Below, piece after piece: positions 21,611-31,005 of a DNA stretch of 64,000 nucleotides; within the stretch, counting starts at the first letter, position 1; every line of letters begins with the position of its first letter. The stretch lies in contig JAFWSJ010000002.1 of NCBI GenBank assembly GCA_017524405.1, positions 1-64,000 of the forward strand. The letters run 5' to 3'. The DNA comes from Candidatus Saccharimonadota bacterium (GTDB lineage Bacteria > Patescibacteriota > Saccharimonadia > Saccharimonadales > Saccharimonadaceae). The position numbers and the translations under genes were made by a program. The notes under the pieces are model-generated. The model was not told the origin of the DNA and ran no database searches. It saw only the letters and a list, made by a program, of their open reading frames with translations.

Positions 21611-23368
21611 ATGTTCCGCATTTTCCGAAACTTTACCAAGAGAGATTGTCTTTTTTTGATTGGCGGCGTTTTGCTCGTAGCTTCACAGGTGGGGCTCGAG
21701 CTAAAAATGCCAGATTTCATGTCCGAAATTACGCGCCTTGTCGAGACGCCGGGCAGCGATATTCGCGACATTTTATTAAATGGCGGGCTAATGTTGCTCT
21801 GCGCGCTCGGCGCATTCTTCGCGACGATTTTTGCCGGTTACTGCTTCGCGAGGGCGAGCGCCAGCCTTTCGATGAATGTGCGCAAAAAGCTTTTTGACAA
21901 GGTTGAAGAGCTTGACATGCACGAGGTGAAAAAGTTCTCGACGAGTAGCCTCATTACGCGCACGACGAATGACATCACGCAGATCCAAATGTTTGTGGCG
22001 ATGGGCGCGCAGATGCTGGTGCGCGCGCCGCTCACGGCGATTTGGGCAATCACGAAAATCGCTGGCAAGAGCTGGCAGTGGAGTACCGTAACGGCAATTG
22101 CGGTCGTGGTCCTACTTTCTGTTATGATTTCCGTTTTGTCGGTCGTGATTCCGCGTTTCAAAATTGTCCAAAAATTGACGGATCGTATCAATGGTGTTAC
22201 CCGCGAGCATTTGACTGGCATTCGAGTCGTCCGCGCGTTCAATGCAGAGAGATACCAAGAGCAGAAATTTGACAAGGTTAACCACGATCTCACTAGTACG
22301 CACCTCTTCAATGAGCGTATGCTTTCGCTGCTCTCGCCAGCGATGTATCTTGTGATGAACGGCGTCACGCTCGCGATTTATGTGACGGGCGCATATATCA
22401 TCGCAAACGCCGCGATGCCGGACAGGCTCGGGATTTTTTCGGACATGGTCGTGTTTTCGTCCTATGCAATTCATGTGATTTTTAGTTTCCTCATGGTCAC
22501 GATGGTACTAATGCTGATGCCGCGCGCGCAAGTTTCGGCTGGCCGCATTAACGAAGTGATGAAAGAAAAAATCACGATCAAGGATGGCAATTTTGACGAC
22601 GAGACCGCCGAAAAAGGCACGGTCGAATTCCGCAACGTTTCGTTTAAATACCCAGACGCCGAGGAATACTTGCTCCGCGGTATTTCATTCCGCGCCGAGA
22701 AGGGCGAGACGGTCGCATTTGTCGGTTCGACCGGCTCCGGCAAAACTACACTCGTCAATCTCATCCCGCGTTTTTACGATGCAACGAGCGGCGAGGTTTT
22801 CGTCGATGGCGTGAATGTGCGCGACTTTAAACAAGAAGCGCTACATAATCGCATCGCATATGTGCCGCAAAAAGCCGTGATGTTCGACGGCAGCGTTTCG
22901 TATAATGTAGCCTACGGCGACAATGGTCGCGAAAAGACAAGCGATACGGCCGTAAAGAAAGCTATCAAGACCGCGCAGGCTCAGCACTTCGTGGAGAAAA
23001 TGCCGGACAGCTACGACGCGCACATCGCGCAAGGCGGCACGAATATTTCTGGCGGACAGAAGCAGCGCCTCGCAATCGCACGCGCAATCGCACGTGACCC
23101 AGAAATCTATATTTTCGACGATAGCTTCTCTGCCCTCGACTTTAAAACCGACGCCGCGCTCCGCCACGAACTAAAGAAGCAGACTGGCGACGCGACGAAT
23201 CTCATTGTCGCGCAGCGCATCGGGACGATCATGCATGCCGATAAAATTCTCGTGCTCGACGAAGGCAAATGCGTCGGCATGGGCACCCACCAAGAACTCA
23301 TGAAGAATTGTCCAGTTTATCAGCAAATTGCATTGTCTCAGTTGACGGAAAAGGAGCTCAATGTTTAA
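21611..23368 (+). CDS. ABC exporter subunit with degenerate ATPase site
   Basis: A 585-residue half transporter: six membrane helices (about residues 15-310) and a nucleotide-binding domain with Walker A GSTGSGKTT, signature ISGGQKQRLAIARA and Walker B IYIFDDSFSALD. The residue after the Walker B Asp is Asp instead of the catalytic Glu, as in the non-catalytic site of heterodimeric exporters (TM287/288 or BmrCD type). It overlaps the next gene by 8 nt, its likely partner. Such pairs export drugs, lipids or peptides; the substrate is unknown. The first gene after the RNA array, with a leaderless start. Confidence 0.93.
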   Translation: MFRIFRNFTKRDCLFLIGGVLLVASQVGLELKMPDFMSEITRLVETPGSDIRDILLNGGLMLLCALGAFFATIFAGYCFARASASLSMNVRKKLFDKVEELDMHEVKKFSTSSLITRTTNDITQIQMFVAMGAQMLVRAPLTAIWAITKIAGKSWQWSTVTAIAVVVLLSVMISVLSVVIPRFKIVQKLTDRINGVTREHLTGIRVVRAFNAERYQEQKFDKVNHDLTSTHLFNERMLSLLSPAMYLVMNGVTLAIYVTGAYIIANAAMPDRLGIFSDMVVFSSYAIHVIFSFLMVTMVLMLMPRAQVSAGRINEVMKEKITIKDGNFDDETAEKGTVEFRNVSFKYPDAEEYLLRGISFRAEKGETVAFVGSTGSGKTTLVNLIPRFYDATSGEVFVDGVNVRDFKQEALHNRIAYVPQKAVMFDGSVSYNVAYGDNGREKTSDTAVKKAIKTAQAQHFVEKMPDSYDAHIAQGGTNISGGQKQRLAIARAIARDPEIYIFDDSFSALDFKTDAALRHELKKQTGDATNLIVAQRIGTIMHADKILVLDEGKCVGMGTHQELMKNCPVYQQIALSQLTEKELNV

Positions 23369-25148
23369 CGGCGGCAGAAAAAATCAGGCGGCAGAAAAGA
23401 GCAAAGATTTTGGCGCGTCGATTCGCAGGCTCTCGCGCGAGCTTCGCGGCGCGAAAATTCTCGTAATTCTCGCGATCGTTTTCTCAATTGGCGGCTCCGT
23501 ATTTACGATTCTTGCACCAAACAAAATCGCGACTTTGACCGACGAGATTAGCAAAGGACTCTTTGGTCCAATCGACATCAATGCAGTGTGGGCGGCGGCA
23601 ATTTTCATGATTTTGCTCTATGGCGGCGCGGCGCTCTTCGAACTCGCAGAAGGCCTCACAATGGCGCAGGCTTCGAACGGTTTCGCAAAAGAACTCCGCC
23701 GTCGCATTTCGCGCAAAATCAATCGCTTGCCACTCAAATTCTTCGACAATAATCAGACTGGTGATATTCTTTCGCGCGTCACGAACGATATCGACACGGT
23801 CGCGCAGAGTCTCGACAATTCCCTCGCGACTTTGACGAGCGAATCGTCCATCATGCTCGGCACAATTATCATGATGTTTATCACGAACTGGACAATGGCG
23901 CTCGTCGCAGTTGGCGCAAGCATTCTCGGTTTCATTGGCGTCGGCGCAATTCTCGGCAAATCACAGAAATATTTCGGCATGCGCCAAAAAGAACTCGGCA
24001 AACTCAACGCGCATATTGAAGAAATCTATTCGGGCCTGCTCGTCGTCAAAGCCTACAACGGCAAACGCGAGAGCGACAAAAAATTCGACCGGCTCAACAA
24101 GCGTGTCTACACGGCAAACTTGCGCAGTCAATTCTTGTCCGGTATCATGCCGCCAATCATGATTTTTATCGGCAACCTCGGCTATGTCGCAGTCTGCGTC
24201 ACGGGCGCATTACTCGTCACGAACAATGCCATCACATTCGGCACAATCATGGCCTTTATCGTTTACGTCAGACTCTTCACTTCCCCACTTTCGCGTATTG
24301 CGCAATCAATGCCCAGCCTGCAGGCTGCGGCAGCCGCGAGCGACCGTGTATTTGATTTCCTAGACGAAGACGAGATGAGCGACCAAAAAGAAATCGAAAC
24401 GCGCGTAGACAAAGACAAAATTCGCGGCGATATCGAGTTCGATCACGTGCGCTTTGGCTACAACGAAGACAAAACCATCATTAACGATTTTTCGGCCGAG
24501 GCAAAGGCCGGACAGAAAATCGCAATCGTTGGCCCAACCGGCGCCGGCAAAACTACGATGGTCAATCTCCTCATGAAATTCTACGAATTGCAGGACGGCG
24601 ACATTCGCATCGACGGAATTTCGACGCGCCGCATGAAACGCGAAGACGTTCACTCGCTCTTCACGATGGTACTACAGGACACTTGGATGTTCGCCGGCAC
24701 GCTGCGCGATAATATCGTCTACAACCGCAAGGGCGTGAGCGACGAAGAAATAATGAAAATTATGAAGACCGTCGGCCTTGAGCATTTCGTGAAGACTTTG
24801 CCGAAAGGTTTGTCGAGCGAAATAAGTGAGAGCGATTCGATTTCGGCTGGACAAAAGCAGCTCATCACGATCGCGCGCGGTATGGTCGAAGACGCACCGT
24901 TCCTCATCCTCGACGAAGCAACTTCGAATGTCGATACGCGCACGGAAGAGCTCGTCCAAAAAGCGATGGACAAACTCATGAAGGGCCGCACGTCATTCAT
25001 CATCGCGCATAGACTTTCGACGATCAAAAATGCAGACCTCATTCTCGTCATGAATGAAGGCGACATTGTTGAGTCCGGTACGCACGACCAACTTATGAAA
25101 CAAAAAGGCTTCTACGCCGAGCTGTATAACTCGCAATTTTCTCTGTAA
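23361..25148 (+). CDS. ABC exporter subunit, catalytic partner
   Basis: A 595-residue half transporter with an N-terminal membrane domain (about residues 30-320) and an ATPase with Walker A GPTGAGKTT, signature SISAGQKQLITIARG and a full Walker B FLILDEATSNVD including the catalytic Glu. The unusual SAGQ signature is common in this subfamily of heterodimeric exporters. An AAAGGAG-like site lies in the end of the upstream gene, and the 8-nt overlap indicates coupled translation. It pairs with the preceding subunit in the cytoplasmic membrane. Confidence 0.94.
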   Translation: MFNGGRKNQAAEKSKDFGASIRRLSRELRGAKILVILAIVFSIGGSVFTILAPNKIATLTDEISKGLFGPIDINAVWAAAIFMILLYGGAALFELAEGLTMAQASNGFAKELRRRISRKINRLPLKFFDNNQTGDILSRVTNDIDTVAQSLDNSLATLTSESSIMLGTIIMMFITNWTMALVAVGASILGFIGVGAILGKSQKYFGMRQKELGKLNAHIEEIYSGLLVVKAYNGKRESDKKFDRLNKRVYTANLRSQFLSGIMPPIMIFIGNLGYVAVCVTGALLVTNNAITFGTIMAFIVYVRLFTSPLSRIAQSMPSLQAAAAASDRVFDFLDEDEMSDQKEIETRVDKDKIRGDIEFDHVRFGYNEDKTIINDFSAEAKAGQKIAIVGPTGAGKTTMVNLLMKFYELQDGDIRIDGISTRRMKREDVHSLFTMVLQDTWMFAGTLRDNIVYNRKGVSDEEIMKIMKTVGLEHFVKTLPKGLSSEISESDSISAGQKQLITIARGMVEDAPFLILDEATSNVDTRTEELVQKAMDKLMKGRTSFIIAHRLSTIKNADLILVMNEGDIVESGTHDQLMKQKGFYAELYNSQFSL

Positions 25149-25181
25149 AATCCATTCCGCTAGTGCTATAATATTAGGGAC

Positions 25182-26402
25182 ATGAAAATTTTGATGCTGG
25201 GCTGGGAGCTACCCCCTCACAACAGTGGCGGCCTCGGAGTAGCTTGTCTGAATCTTTCAAAATCCTTAGCCAAAATGGGTGCGGATATTGATTTTGTAGT
25301 CCCGTACGAAGCCGAGCATCACTTGGAATATATGAATGTTTTGTCTGCCTGCGAAATCGATCCATTGATTCGCTATGGCGGCGCTTATGAATCGAAAGAA
25401 ATCGAAAAGAAGAAATTCCATCAAGCCAAAACGCAGCAGAATTTGTCGATTCGCGACATTCAGAAAAGCTACTGCGATTTTGTGAACAAATATCTCATGG
25501 ATCACAAGCCGGAAGTTGTGCACGCGCATGACTGGCTGACATACGAAGCTGGTATTCTCGCGAAAAAGAACTTCGGCATTCCACTCGTCGCGCATGTCCA
25601 CGCGACCGAATTCGATCGTGGCGGTCCGGACGGCGGCAATCCGCTCATCCGCCAAATCGAATACGAAGGTCTCGTTTGGGCAGATAAAATTATCGCCGTG
25701 AGCCACGCGACGAAAGACATGATTGTTGCGCATTACGGAATTCCGGCAGATAAAATCGACGTCGCCTACAATGGCTTCGACGTGCCAGACGATGACAGCT
25801 ACCGTTTCGACGGTTCGAGCTACCAATATCTCGAAAACTTGAAGAAAAAAGGCTATACGATTGTTTCGACGGTTGGTCGTTTCACGTTGCAGAAAGGTCT
25901 CTTCCATCTCATGCGCGCCGCAGCACGTGCGATCAGTATCCATCCGAAAATGGTTTTCCTTTTTGCGGGCGACGGCGAACAAAAGGAACAGCTCATGCGC
26001 ATGAGCGCAGACCTCGGCATCGCGAAGAATGTGATTTTCACTGGTTTCATTCGCGGCAAACAACTACGCGACATTTACAGCATCTCTGACATCTTCGTAA
26101 TGTCTTCTGTTTCTGAACCATTCGGCCTCACCGCGCTCGAAGCAGCGCACCACGGCAACGCTCTTATCGTAACGAAGCAGTCCGGTGTCGGCGAAGTGCT
26201 GAATTCGATCGTGCGTTACGATTTCTGGGACGAAGACAAGCTTGCAAGTGCATTAGTGAACATTGCTGAAAGCCCTGCTCTCGAGGATTCCTTACGAGAC
26301 GGCATCAAGCACGAATACGCGCGCATCTCTTGGGACGATGTTGCAGAAAAGTGCGTAGAAGTGTATGATGAAGTAAGGAAACATAAGAGGAATTGCTTCT
26401 AA
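25182..26402 (+). CDS. Glycosyltransferase GT4/GT5, glycogen-synthase-like
   Basis: A 406-residue GT-B enzyme. The N-terminal MLGWELPPHNSGGLGVA loop (compare KVGGLADV of glycogen synthases), VVHAHDWLTYEAG, and the donor-site STVGRFTLQKG and SSVSEPFGLTALEAAHHG (E-x7-E pattern) are clear. It likely transfers glucose from a nucleotide sugar to a glucan. The neighbouring GH57 enzyme supports a glycogen-like storage role, although GT4 enzymes with other acceptors cannot be ruled out. TATAAT (25167-25172) lies 9 nt before the ATG, so the leader is at most about 3 nt. Confidence 0.88.
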   Translation: MKILMLGWELPPHNSGGLGVACLNLSKSLAKMGADIDFVVPYEAEHHLEYMNVLSACEIDPLIRYGGAYESKEIEKKKFHQAKTQQNLSIRDIQKSYCDFVNKYLMDHKPEVVHAHDWLTYEAGILAKKNFGIPLVAHVHATEFDRGGPDGGNPLIRQIEYEGLVWADKIIAVSHATKDMIVAHYGIPADKIDVAYNGFDVPDDDSYRFDGSSYQYLENLKKKGYTIVSTVGRFTLQKGLFHLMRAAARAISIHPKMVFLFAGDGEQKEQLMRMSADLGIAKNVIFTGFIRGKQLRDIYSISDIFVMSSVSEPFGLTALEAAHHGNALIVTKQSGVGEVLNSIVRYDFWDEDKLASALVNIAESPALEDSLRDGIKHEYARISWDDVAEKCVEVYDEVRKHKRNCF

Positions 26403-26437
26403 TTCTTCTTTAAAATAAGAGAGGTATTTTCAGTTTA

Positions 26438-27652
26438 ATGCGGTCATTTGTCCTGTATTTCCATATGCATCAACCGTGGCGCCTAAAGCACTACAATATT
26501 TTTTCTGTCGACCACGATCATGACTATTGGACCGAGAAGGATTGGTATGCCGGCACGAACAACGAACGCATTTTCAAGAAGGTCGCGGACAAGTCCTACC
26601 GTCCGATGCTAAAGTTGCTCGAAAAATGCATCAAGAAATACCCTGGTTTTAAGTTCTCGCTTTCGATTACTGGCACTTTCCTTGACCAGGCCGAGAAATG
26701 GGCGCCAGACGTCATTGAGACTTTGCAGCGCCTCACGAAGACTGGCCGCGTCGAAATTGTGGCAGAGACTTATTACCATTCGCTCGCGTTCTTCTACGAC
26801 CGCGAAGAGTTCGAGGCGCAAGTCAAGCAGCATCAGGAGCGCATCCACAAGCTCTTCGGTGTCCGCTCGCAAGTTTATCGTAATACCGAGCTTTCATATA
26901 ATAACGACCTCGCGAAGTGGGCCGAAGAATTTGGCTTCAAAGGCATCCTCGCAGAAGGTTGGGACAAGATTCTCGAATGGCGCAGTCCAAACTTTGTTTA
27001 TCGTCCGAGCGGCTGCAAGAAATTGAAACTCCTCATGAAGAATTACCGCCTGTCTGACGACATTGCATTCCGCTTCTCGGATAAGCATTGGAAAGAATGG
27101 CCGCTCACGGTCGACAAGTACATGAAGTGGGTCGAGACCGACACTTTGCGCGGACCGCTCATCAATCTCTTCATGGACTTCGAAACTTTCGGCGAAAACA
27201 TTTGGGAAGACACCGGCATTTTCAAATTCTTCGAATGCCTCGTCGACCAATGGAGCAAAGACAGAGATAATAATTTCATGACCGTCAGCGAAGCCTGCGA
27301 CAGCGCGGAACCGACGGCAGAGATTTCGATGCCATGGACGGTGACTTGGGCTGATACTGAGCGCGATTTGTCGGCATGGCTCGGCAACTCGATGCAGCAC
27401 GAAGCGATGAAAGCCGTTTATGAATTGAAACCAGAAGTTCTATCGACTGGCGATCGCAAGCTCATCGAAGACTGGCGCAGGCTGCAGACTTCCGATCATC
27501 CATATTACATGTGCACAAAATACTTCAACGACGGAGACGTGCATGCCTATTTCTCGCCGTACGATTCACCATACGACGCATTCCTTTACTACATGAATTC
27601 CCTTCGCGATATACGCGGCCGCCTCGACGGTATCACAAGAGCAAAGAAATAA
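26438..27652 (+). CDS. Glycoside hydrolase family 57 (alpha-amylase/glucanotransferase)
   Basis: A 404-residue GH57 enzyme acting on alpha-1,4-glucans. It starts with the family block LYFHMHQPWR (His and Gln near residues 9-12), the nucleophile is Glu151 in YRNTELSY, and the acid/base is Asp247 in NLFMDFETFGE. The C-terminal helical bundle with SAWLGNSMQHEA is also typical. It lies 35 nt behind the glycosyltransferase, presumably one operon for making and breaking glucan. Its stop abuts the stop of the convergent gene at 27653 with no terminator between. Confidence 0.93.
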   Translation: MRSFVLYFHMHQPWRLKHYNIFSVDHDHDYWTEKDWYAGTNNERIFKKVADKSYRPMLKLLEKCIKKYPGFKFSLSITGTFLDQAEKWAPDVIETLQRLTKTGRVEIVAETYYHSLAFFYDREEFEAQVKQHQERIHKLFGVRSQVYRNTELSYNNDLAKWAEEFGFKGILAEGWDKILEWRSPNFVYRPSGCKKLKLLMKNYRLSDDIAFRFSDKHWKEWPLTVDKYMKWVETDTLRGPLINLFMDFETFGENIWEDTGIFKFFECLVDQWSKDRDNNFMTVSEACDSAEPTAEISMPWTVTWADTERDLSAWLGNSMQHEAMKAVYELKPEVLSTGDRKLIEDWRRLQTSDHPYYMCTKYFNDGDVHAYFSPYDSPYDAFLYYMNSLRDIRGRLDGITRAKK

Positions 27653-29455
27653 TTAGAACTCAACGATATACGGATTCTGCGCCGTGCCTTCGCCTTTAAT
27701 CCCAACCTTCGCGCCAGCTTTCAGTGAAACGGACGGGCGGAAGCTACTGATATCATTCGCGATTGCGCGCGTAAACATATAAGATGTCCCAACGACATGA
27801 TAATCCGTACGCTGCTGGCTAGAAGCATTTGGCGTCATTGTCCAGTCGTAGCCACCACCAGCAAGATAAGTAGTGTCATAATAAGCATTTCTCATGCCGG
27901 CCATAGTGTACTCGTCGGCGGTAAGAAGGCCGACTTTATATCCGAGGCTACCGTTGCCATTGGCAGTGTCGCTCTTCGTGAACGCATCGCGTTTTAGTGG
28001 GCAATCAAGGCTCGGCGAGCTGAGGTGAGTGGTCGTCAATGTCCTATCATTACAGAAGATGGCATCTTCTAGTTCGTTTTCGCGATCGTCTAGACCAGAA
28101 TTGACAAACCACGTTTCGATAACGGTCTTCGCGATAGAGTCGTAAGTGTTTTGGTAGGAGGCCTCTTTGAGCTCGTCAATATTGTCGTAACCGCCAAGTG
28201 GATAGTACTTGAAATAGTTCAGGTACGGAGTGTAATACCCAATATAATAGCCAATCTCCGAGGCATCACAAGAGGTCCTAGCATTCGTGCAAAAATAGAA
28301 GTAACCGTCATAAATATCCGACCGAATATCCTCAAATATGCCAGATATTGAGTGCCCCTCGCTAATATCAAGCGTATAAGTGTCGCCATCCCTAATGACG
28401 TTACTAGAGAACGTATATGGCACATTTTCTATGTCGTGTTTTTCGCCATATACTTTTTCGCCGTGCATGTAGCCGAGGTCGGCATACGTATATTCGCCGC
28501 TGTGGTCCTGGTCGTAGTAATTGATTGGGAACATATTGGAACTATAAGTCCCGTGATACACGGTGTAGCTGCCGGATATGACCGGTCGATTAAACTCGTT
28601 CGGGCATTGCTGCGTACCATTTACATTAGTTGGGGTGCCATAGTATGCTAATTTTACGCCGCCAGAGTAAGTCGTGCGAACCATTTTCCAACAGAAGTCA
28701 GCCCAAATAACATAGTTATCTGGAACTTCGCCGCGGAAATATGAGACGGTCTGACCTTTTTCAGTATATTCATTCACGCCGTTACAGTTCGAGATATTCG
28801 GATTGTCGTCAACTTTTGAGCCGCGACTCCAGTCCGGGTCGCATCGCTTAGCTTTCGAAGCAATCATGTCATGAAGGTCTGACTTTGCATCCTTGTGCTC
28901 GGCCTCAACGGTCTGGGCAACCATTTTGAGATTGTAGCGCTTGCCAGCATACGCCTTGTCCGCGCCAGAATCGTAGTCTAGATTCGCATCGCAGTTCAGA
29001 GTGACGCCAGAAATCAAGGAAGTCGTAGTTTCACCTGGCGCTAAATCATTTTCATAGTAATAATACAGGCCGTCTTTGACCCAGCCAGAGTTTTCGGTAT
29101 AGTTAATCAGTGCCATCGTGAGGCCGGAATTAGCAGAAACGAGTGGCATTTCTCTATCGCTAGAATCGAGCCATTGCTCCTCAAGTCGTACGCGAACGGA
29201 AACTGGCCCGGACGAGCTCGAGTCGTTCGTTACAGTCAGGGTTTTGTCAATGGTTTGACAGGTAATCCAATTCGTTGGCGCTTCAAAGTCCTCGGTATAG
29301 AGCGTCTTATACGCCGCGACGTTAAATTGGTTCATCATCACTGAGCCGTCTCGGCTTAAGGCGACGGTCATGCCCACTACGCCAAGCAAAACCGCGGGAA
29401 CAATAATAGCAGGAATGCTTTTCGCCTTGAATCGAAAATGGTTTTTGTTTTTCAT
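27653..29455 (-). CDS. Secreted surface protein, SipW-type family, paralog 1
   Basis: A 600-residue exported protein. Residues 1-35 form a signal or anchor segment (SIPAIIVPAVLLGVVGMTVALS) followed by MMNQFNVAAYK, resembling SipW-dependent/TasA-type N-termini. An N-terminal domain with NDSSSSGPVSVRVRLEEQW and YYYYENDLAPGETT comes next, then NGVNEYTEKGQTVSYFRGEVP, CWKMVRTTYSGGVKL, LEDAIFCNDR, and the C-terminal VGLLTADEYTMAGM, YDWTMTPN and RPSVSLKAGAKV blocks. Paralogs are at 40271 and 47766. Cys pairs suggest disulfides. Function unknown; a surface adhesin or filament component is possible. Own promoter (29486-29515) and AAAGGT ribosome site. Confidence 0.82.
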   Translation of the reverse strand: MKNKNHFRFKAKSIPAIIVPAVLLGVVGMTVALSRDGSVMMNQFNVAAYKTLYTEDFEAPTNWITCQTIDKTLTVTNDSSSSGPVSVRVRLEEQWLDSSDREMPLVSANSGLTMALINYTENSGWVKDGLYYYYENDLAPGETTTSLISGVTLNCDANLDYDSGADKAYAGKRYNLKMVAQTVEAEHKDAKSDLHDMIASKAKRCDPDWSRGSKVDDNPNISNCNGVNEYTEKGQTVSYFRGEVPDNYVIWADFCWKMVRTTYSGGVKLAYYGTPTNVNGTQQCPNEFNRPVISGSYTVYHGTYSSNMFPINYYDQDHSGEYTYADLGYMHGEKVYGEKHDIENVPYTFSSNVIRDGDTYTLDISEGHSISGIFEDIRSDIYDGYFYFCTNARTSCDASEIGYYIGYYTPYLNYFKYYPLGGYDNIDELKEASYQNTYDSIAKTVIETWFVNSGLDDRENELEDAIFCNDRTLTTTHLSSPSLDCPLKRDAFTKSDTANGNGSLGYKVGLLTADEYTMAGMRNAYYDTTYLAGGGYDWTMTPNASSQQRTDYHVVGTSYMFTRAIANDISSFRPSVSLKAGAKVGIKGEGTAQNPYIVEF

Positions 29456-29485
29456 TTTTGACCTTTTTATAAACCAGTTATGGTT

Positions 29486-29515
29486 ATTTTAACAGATACG
29501 GGCGGTTTTTGTCAA
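29486..29515 (-). promoter_or_regulatory. Promoter of surface protein paralog 1
   Basis: Minus-strand TTGACA (29515-29510) and TAAAAT (29491-29486) with an 18-nt spacer, then a leader of about 25 nt. Confidence 0.7.
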
Positions 29516-29519
29516 GGTG

Positions 29520-30290
29520 TTACGCGAGCTTAGCTAAGCACTCTGCAGTCAAAACAATATCTTCGACGGTTGAGCCACGCGAAAGATCGGAGACTGGTTT
29601 TTTGAAGCCGAGAAGGATTGGACCAGCAATATGAGCACCAGCAAACTGCTCGAGGGATTTGGCAAGGATATTCCCTGCGTTGATGTCTGGAACGATCAAA
29701 ACATTTGCCTGGCCAGCAACTGGTGAGCCGCCATGGGCAGCAGATTTCTTTTCGCCGATGCGCGCATTCACGGCAGCGTCAAGCTGCATCTCGCCATCAA
29801 CGACGATGTCTGGGCGCTTAGCACGAACACTGTCCAGGGCCTCATGAATTTTATCGAGCGACGGATCGTTTGTGCCCGAACCGAAAGTCGAGAAGCTAAG
29901 CATCGCAACGCGCGGTTCGTCGTCAAGAATCTTTGCGGCAGCATCATTCACGAGCTCCACGATTTCGGCTAGTTGAACAGCAGTTGGGTTTTTGCAAGTA
30001 GCGCAATCCGAAAGAATGTAGCGGCGGCCGTCCGGCAAGTAGGCGACGCAAATACTAGTGAAAACATGGTAGCCATCAAGCATGCCGAACACTTCGCGCA
30101 CGCCAAGAATTACATCGCGCGTCGAGAAGTCGATGCCGGCAATAACCGCATCCGCTTCGCCATTCTGCACTTTCTGCGCAGCAGCAATCATGTCGCTCGC
30201 TTCGAGAATCGGTTCGACGGTGCCTGCCATTTTTGCGGCAGCAGCTTGGATATACTCATTATTAGCTTCAGGAAAAACAATCTTCTTCAT
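29520..30290 (-). CDS. pta: Phosphate acetyltransferase, short form
   Basis: A 256-residue protein matching the catalytic part of Pta (acetyl-phosphate plus CoA to acetyl-CoA plus phosphate). Blocks: MKKIVFPEANNEYIQAAA, the ADAVIAGIDFST segment, ILSDCATCKNPTAVQLAEI, AMLSFSTFGSG, VDGEMQLDAA, ANVLIVPDINAGNI and KPVSDLSRGSTVEDIV. Normal Pta is about 325 residues; roughly 60 residues after the first helix are missing here, so the N-terminal subdomain is reduced. The start at 30290 is chosen because TATAAT (30302-30297) is 6 nt upstream. Links AckA and phosphoketolase to acetyl-CoA. Confidence 0.88.
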   Translation of the reverse strand: MKKIVFPEANNEYIQAAAAKMAGTVEPILEASDMIAAAQKVQNGEADAVIAGIDFSTRDVILGVREVFGMLDGYHVFTSICVAYLPDGRRYILSDCATCKNPTAVQLAEIVELVNDAAAKILDDEPRVAMLSFSTFGSGTNDPSLDKIHEALDSVRAKRPDIVVDGEMQLDAAVNARIGEKKSAAHGGSPVAGQANVLIVPDINAGNILAKSLEQFAGAHIAGPILLGFKKPVSDLSRGSTVEDIVLTAECLAKLA

Positions 30291-30297
30291 ACTCTCA

Positions 30298-31005
30298 TTA
30301 TATACCGCGGAGAGTATCGATGAGTTCACTTGTGTTTAATTCCTTCGAGAAGTCGAGACCGAGCGACTTGAATTGCTCTTCGTAGCGTTCCTTCAGACCA
30401 TTCAATTCGCCAATCTTATCGTCGAACACACTGTCTGGACAAACCGAAATGCAGGTTGCGGCCGTGTCGACAATTTCGCGCGCATCTTTTGCGAAGTTGC
30501 TCAGGTTCTCGCGGACATCTTTGAAATCTTCGAGCTCAATTTTCTCGAGCGCTAGGCCAAGATCCTCGAGCGTGTGAGATACGCGATAGAGACCGGCCGC
30601 GTCGACTTCTGCGCCGCCAAGATTATGGAGCTCAGACGTTACCGCCGTGAGCGCCGCGCGGAGTTCGAGTAAAATGTCGATTTTTTCGGAGTTGTCGCGG
30701 AGCGCATCGCGATAATTTTCAAGCGACTGCAAAACATCAGAACGATGATTCTTCATATAATCGTTGCGGCGGTATTCGCTCAAAGTCTGGTCGAAGCGAG
30801 AAACGCCTTCGGAGTATAGAGTCTTGTTCCCGCTCGTGAAGGAAGCCGAGATTAGGCCAAGCTCGACCGAAATTGTCTCGGACTGCTCGCGCGCCTCAGC
30901 AAAATCATGATGATCTTTGGCGAAGAACAACAAGAACACTTCCGCACCTGCGAGAATCGGCGCAATCGTAAAGGCGATGGTTGCTATAATGCGCTGGCGT
31001 TTCAT
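30298..31005 (-). CDS. Membrane-anchored helical protein, unknown
   Basis: A 235-residue protein with one N-terminal membrane helix (about residues 6-28) and an otherwise all-helical, charged extracytoplasmic part resembling a four-helix sensor or scaffold module. No enzymatic motif. Its ATG overlaps the stop of the acyltransferase gene (ATGA), and AAAGGAG lies just upstream, so the two are translationally coupled and likely act together in envelope modification. The pta promoter lies in its 3' end. Confidence 0.75.
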   Translation of the reverse strand: MKRQRIIATIAFTIAPILAGAEVFLLFFAKDHHDFAEAREQSETISVELGLISASFTSGNKTLYSEGVSRFDQTLSEYRRNDYMKNHRSDVLQSLENYRDALRDNSEKIDILLELRAALTAVTSELHNLGGAEVDAAGLYRVSHTLEDLGLALEKIELEDFKDVRENLSNFAKDAREIVDTAATCISVCPDSVFDDKIGELNGLKERYEEQFKSLGLDFSKELNTSELIDTLRGI

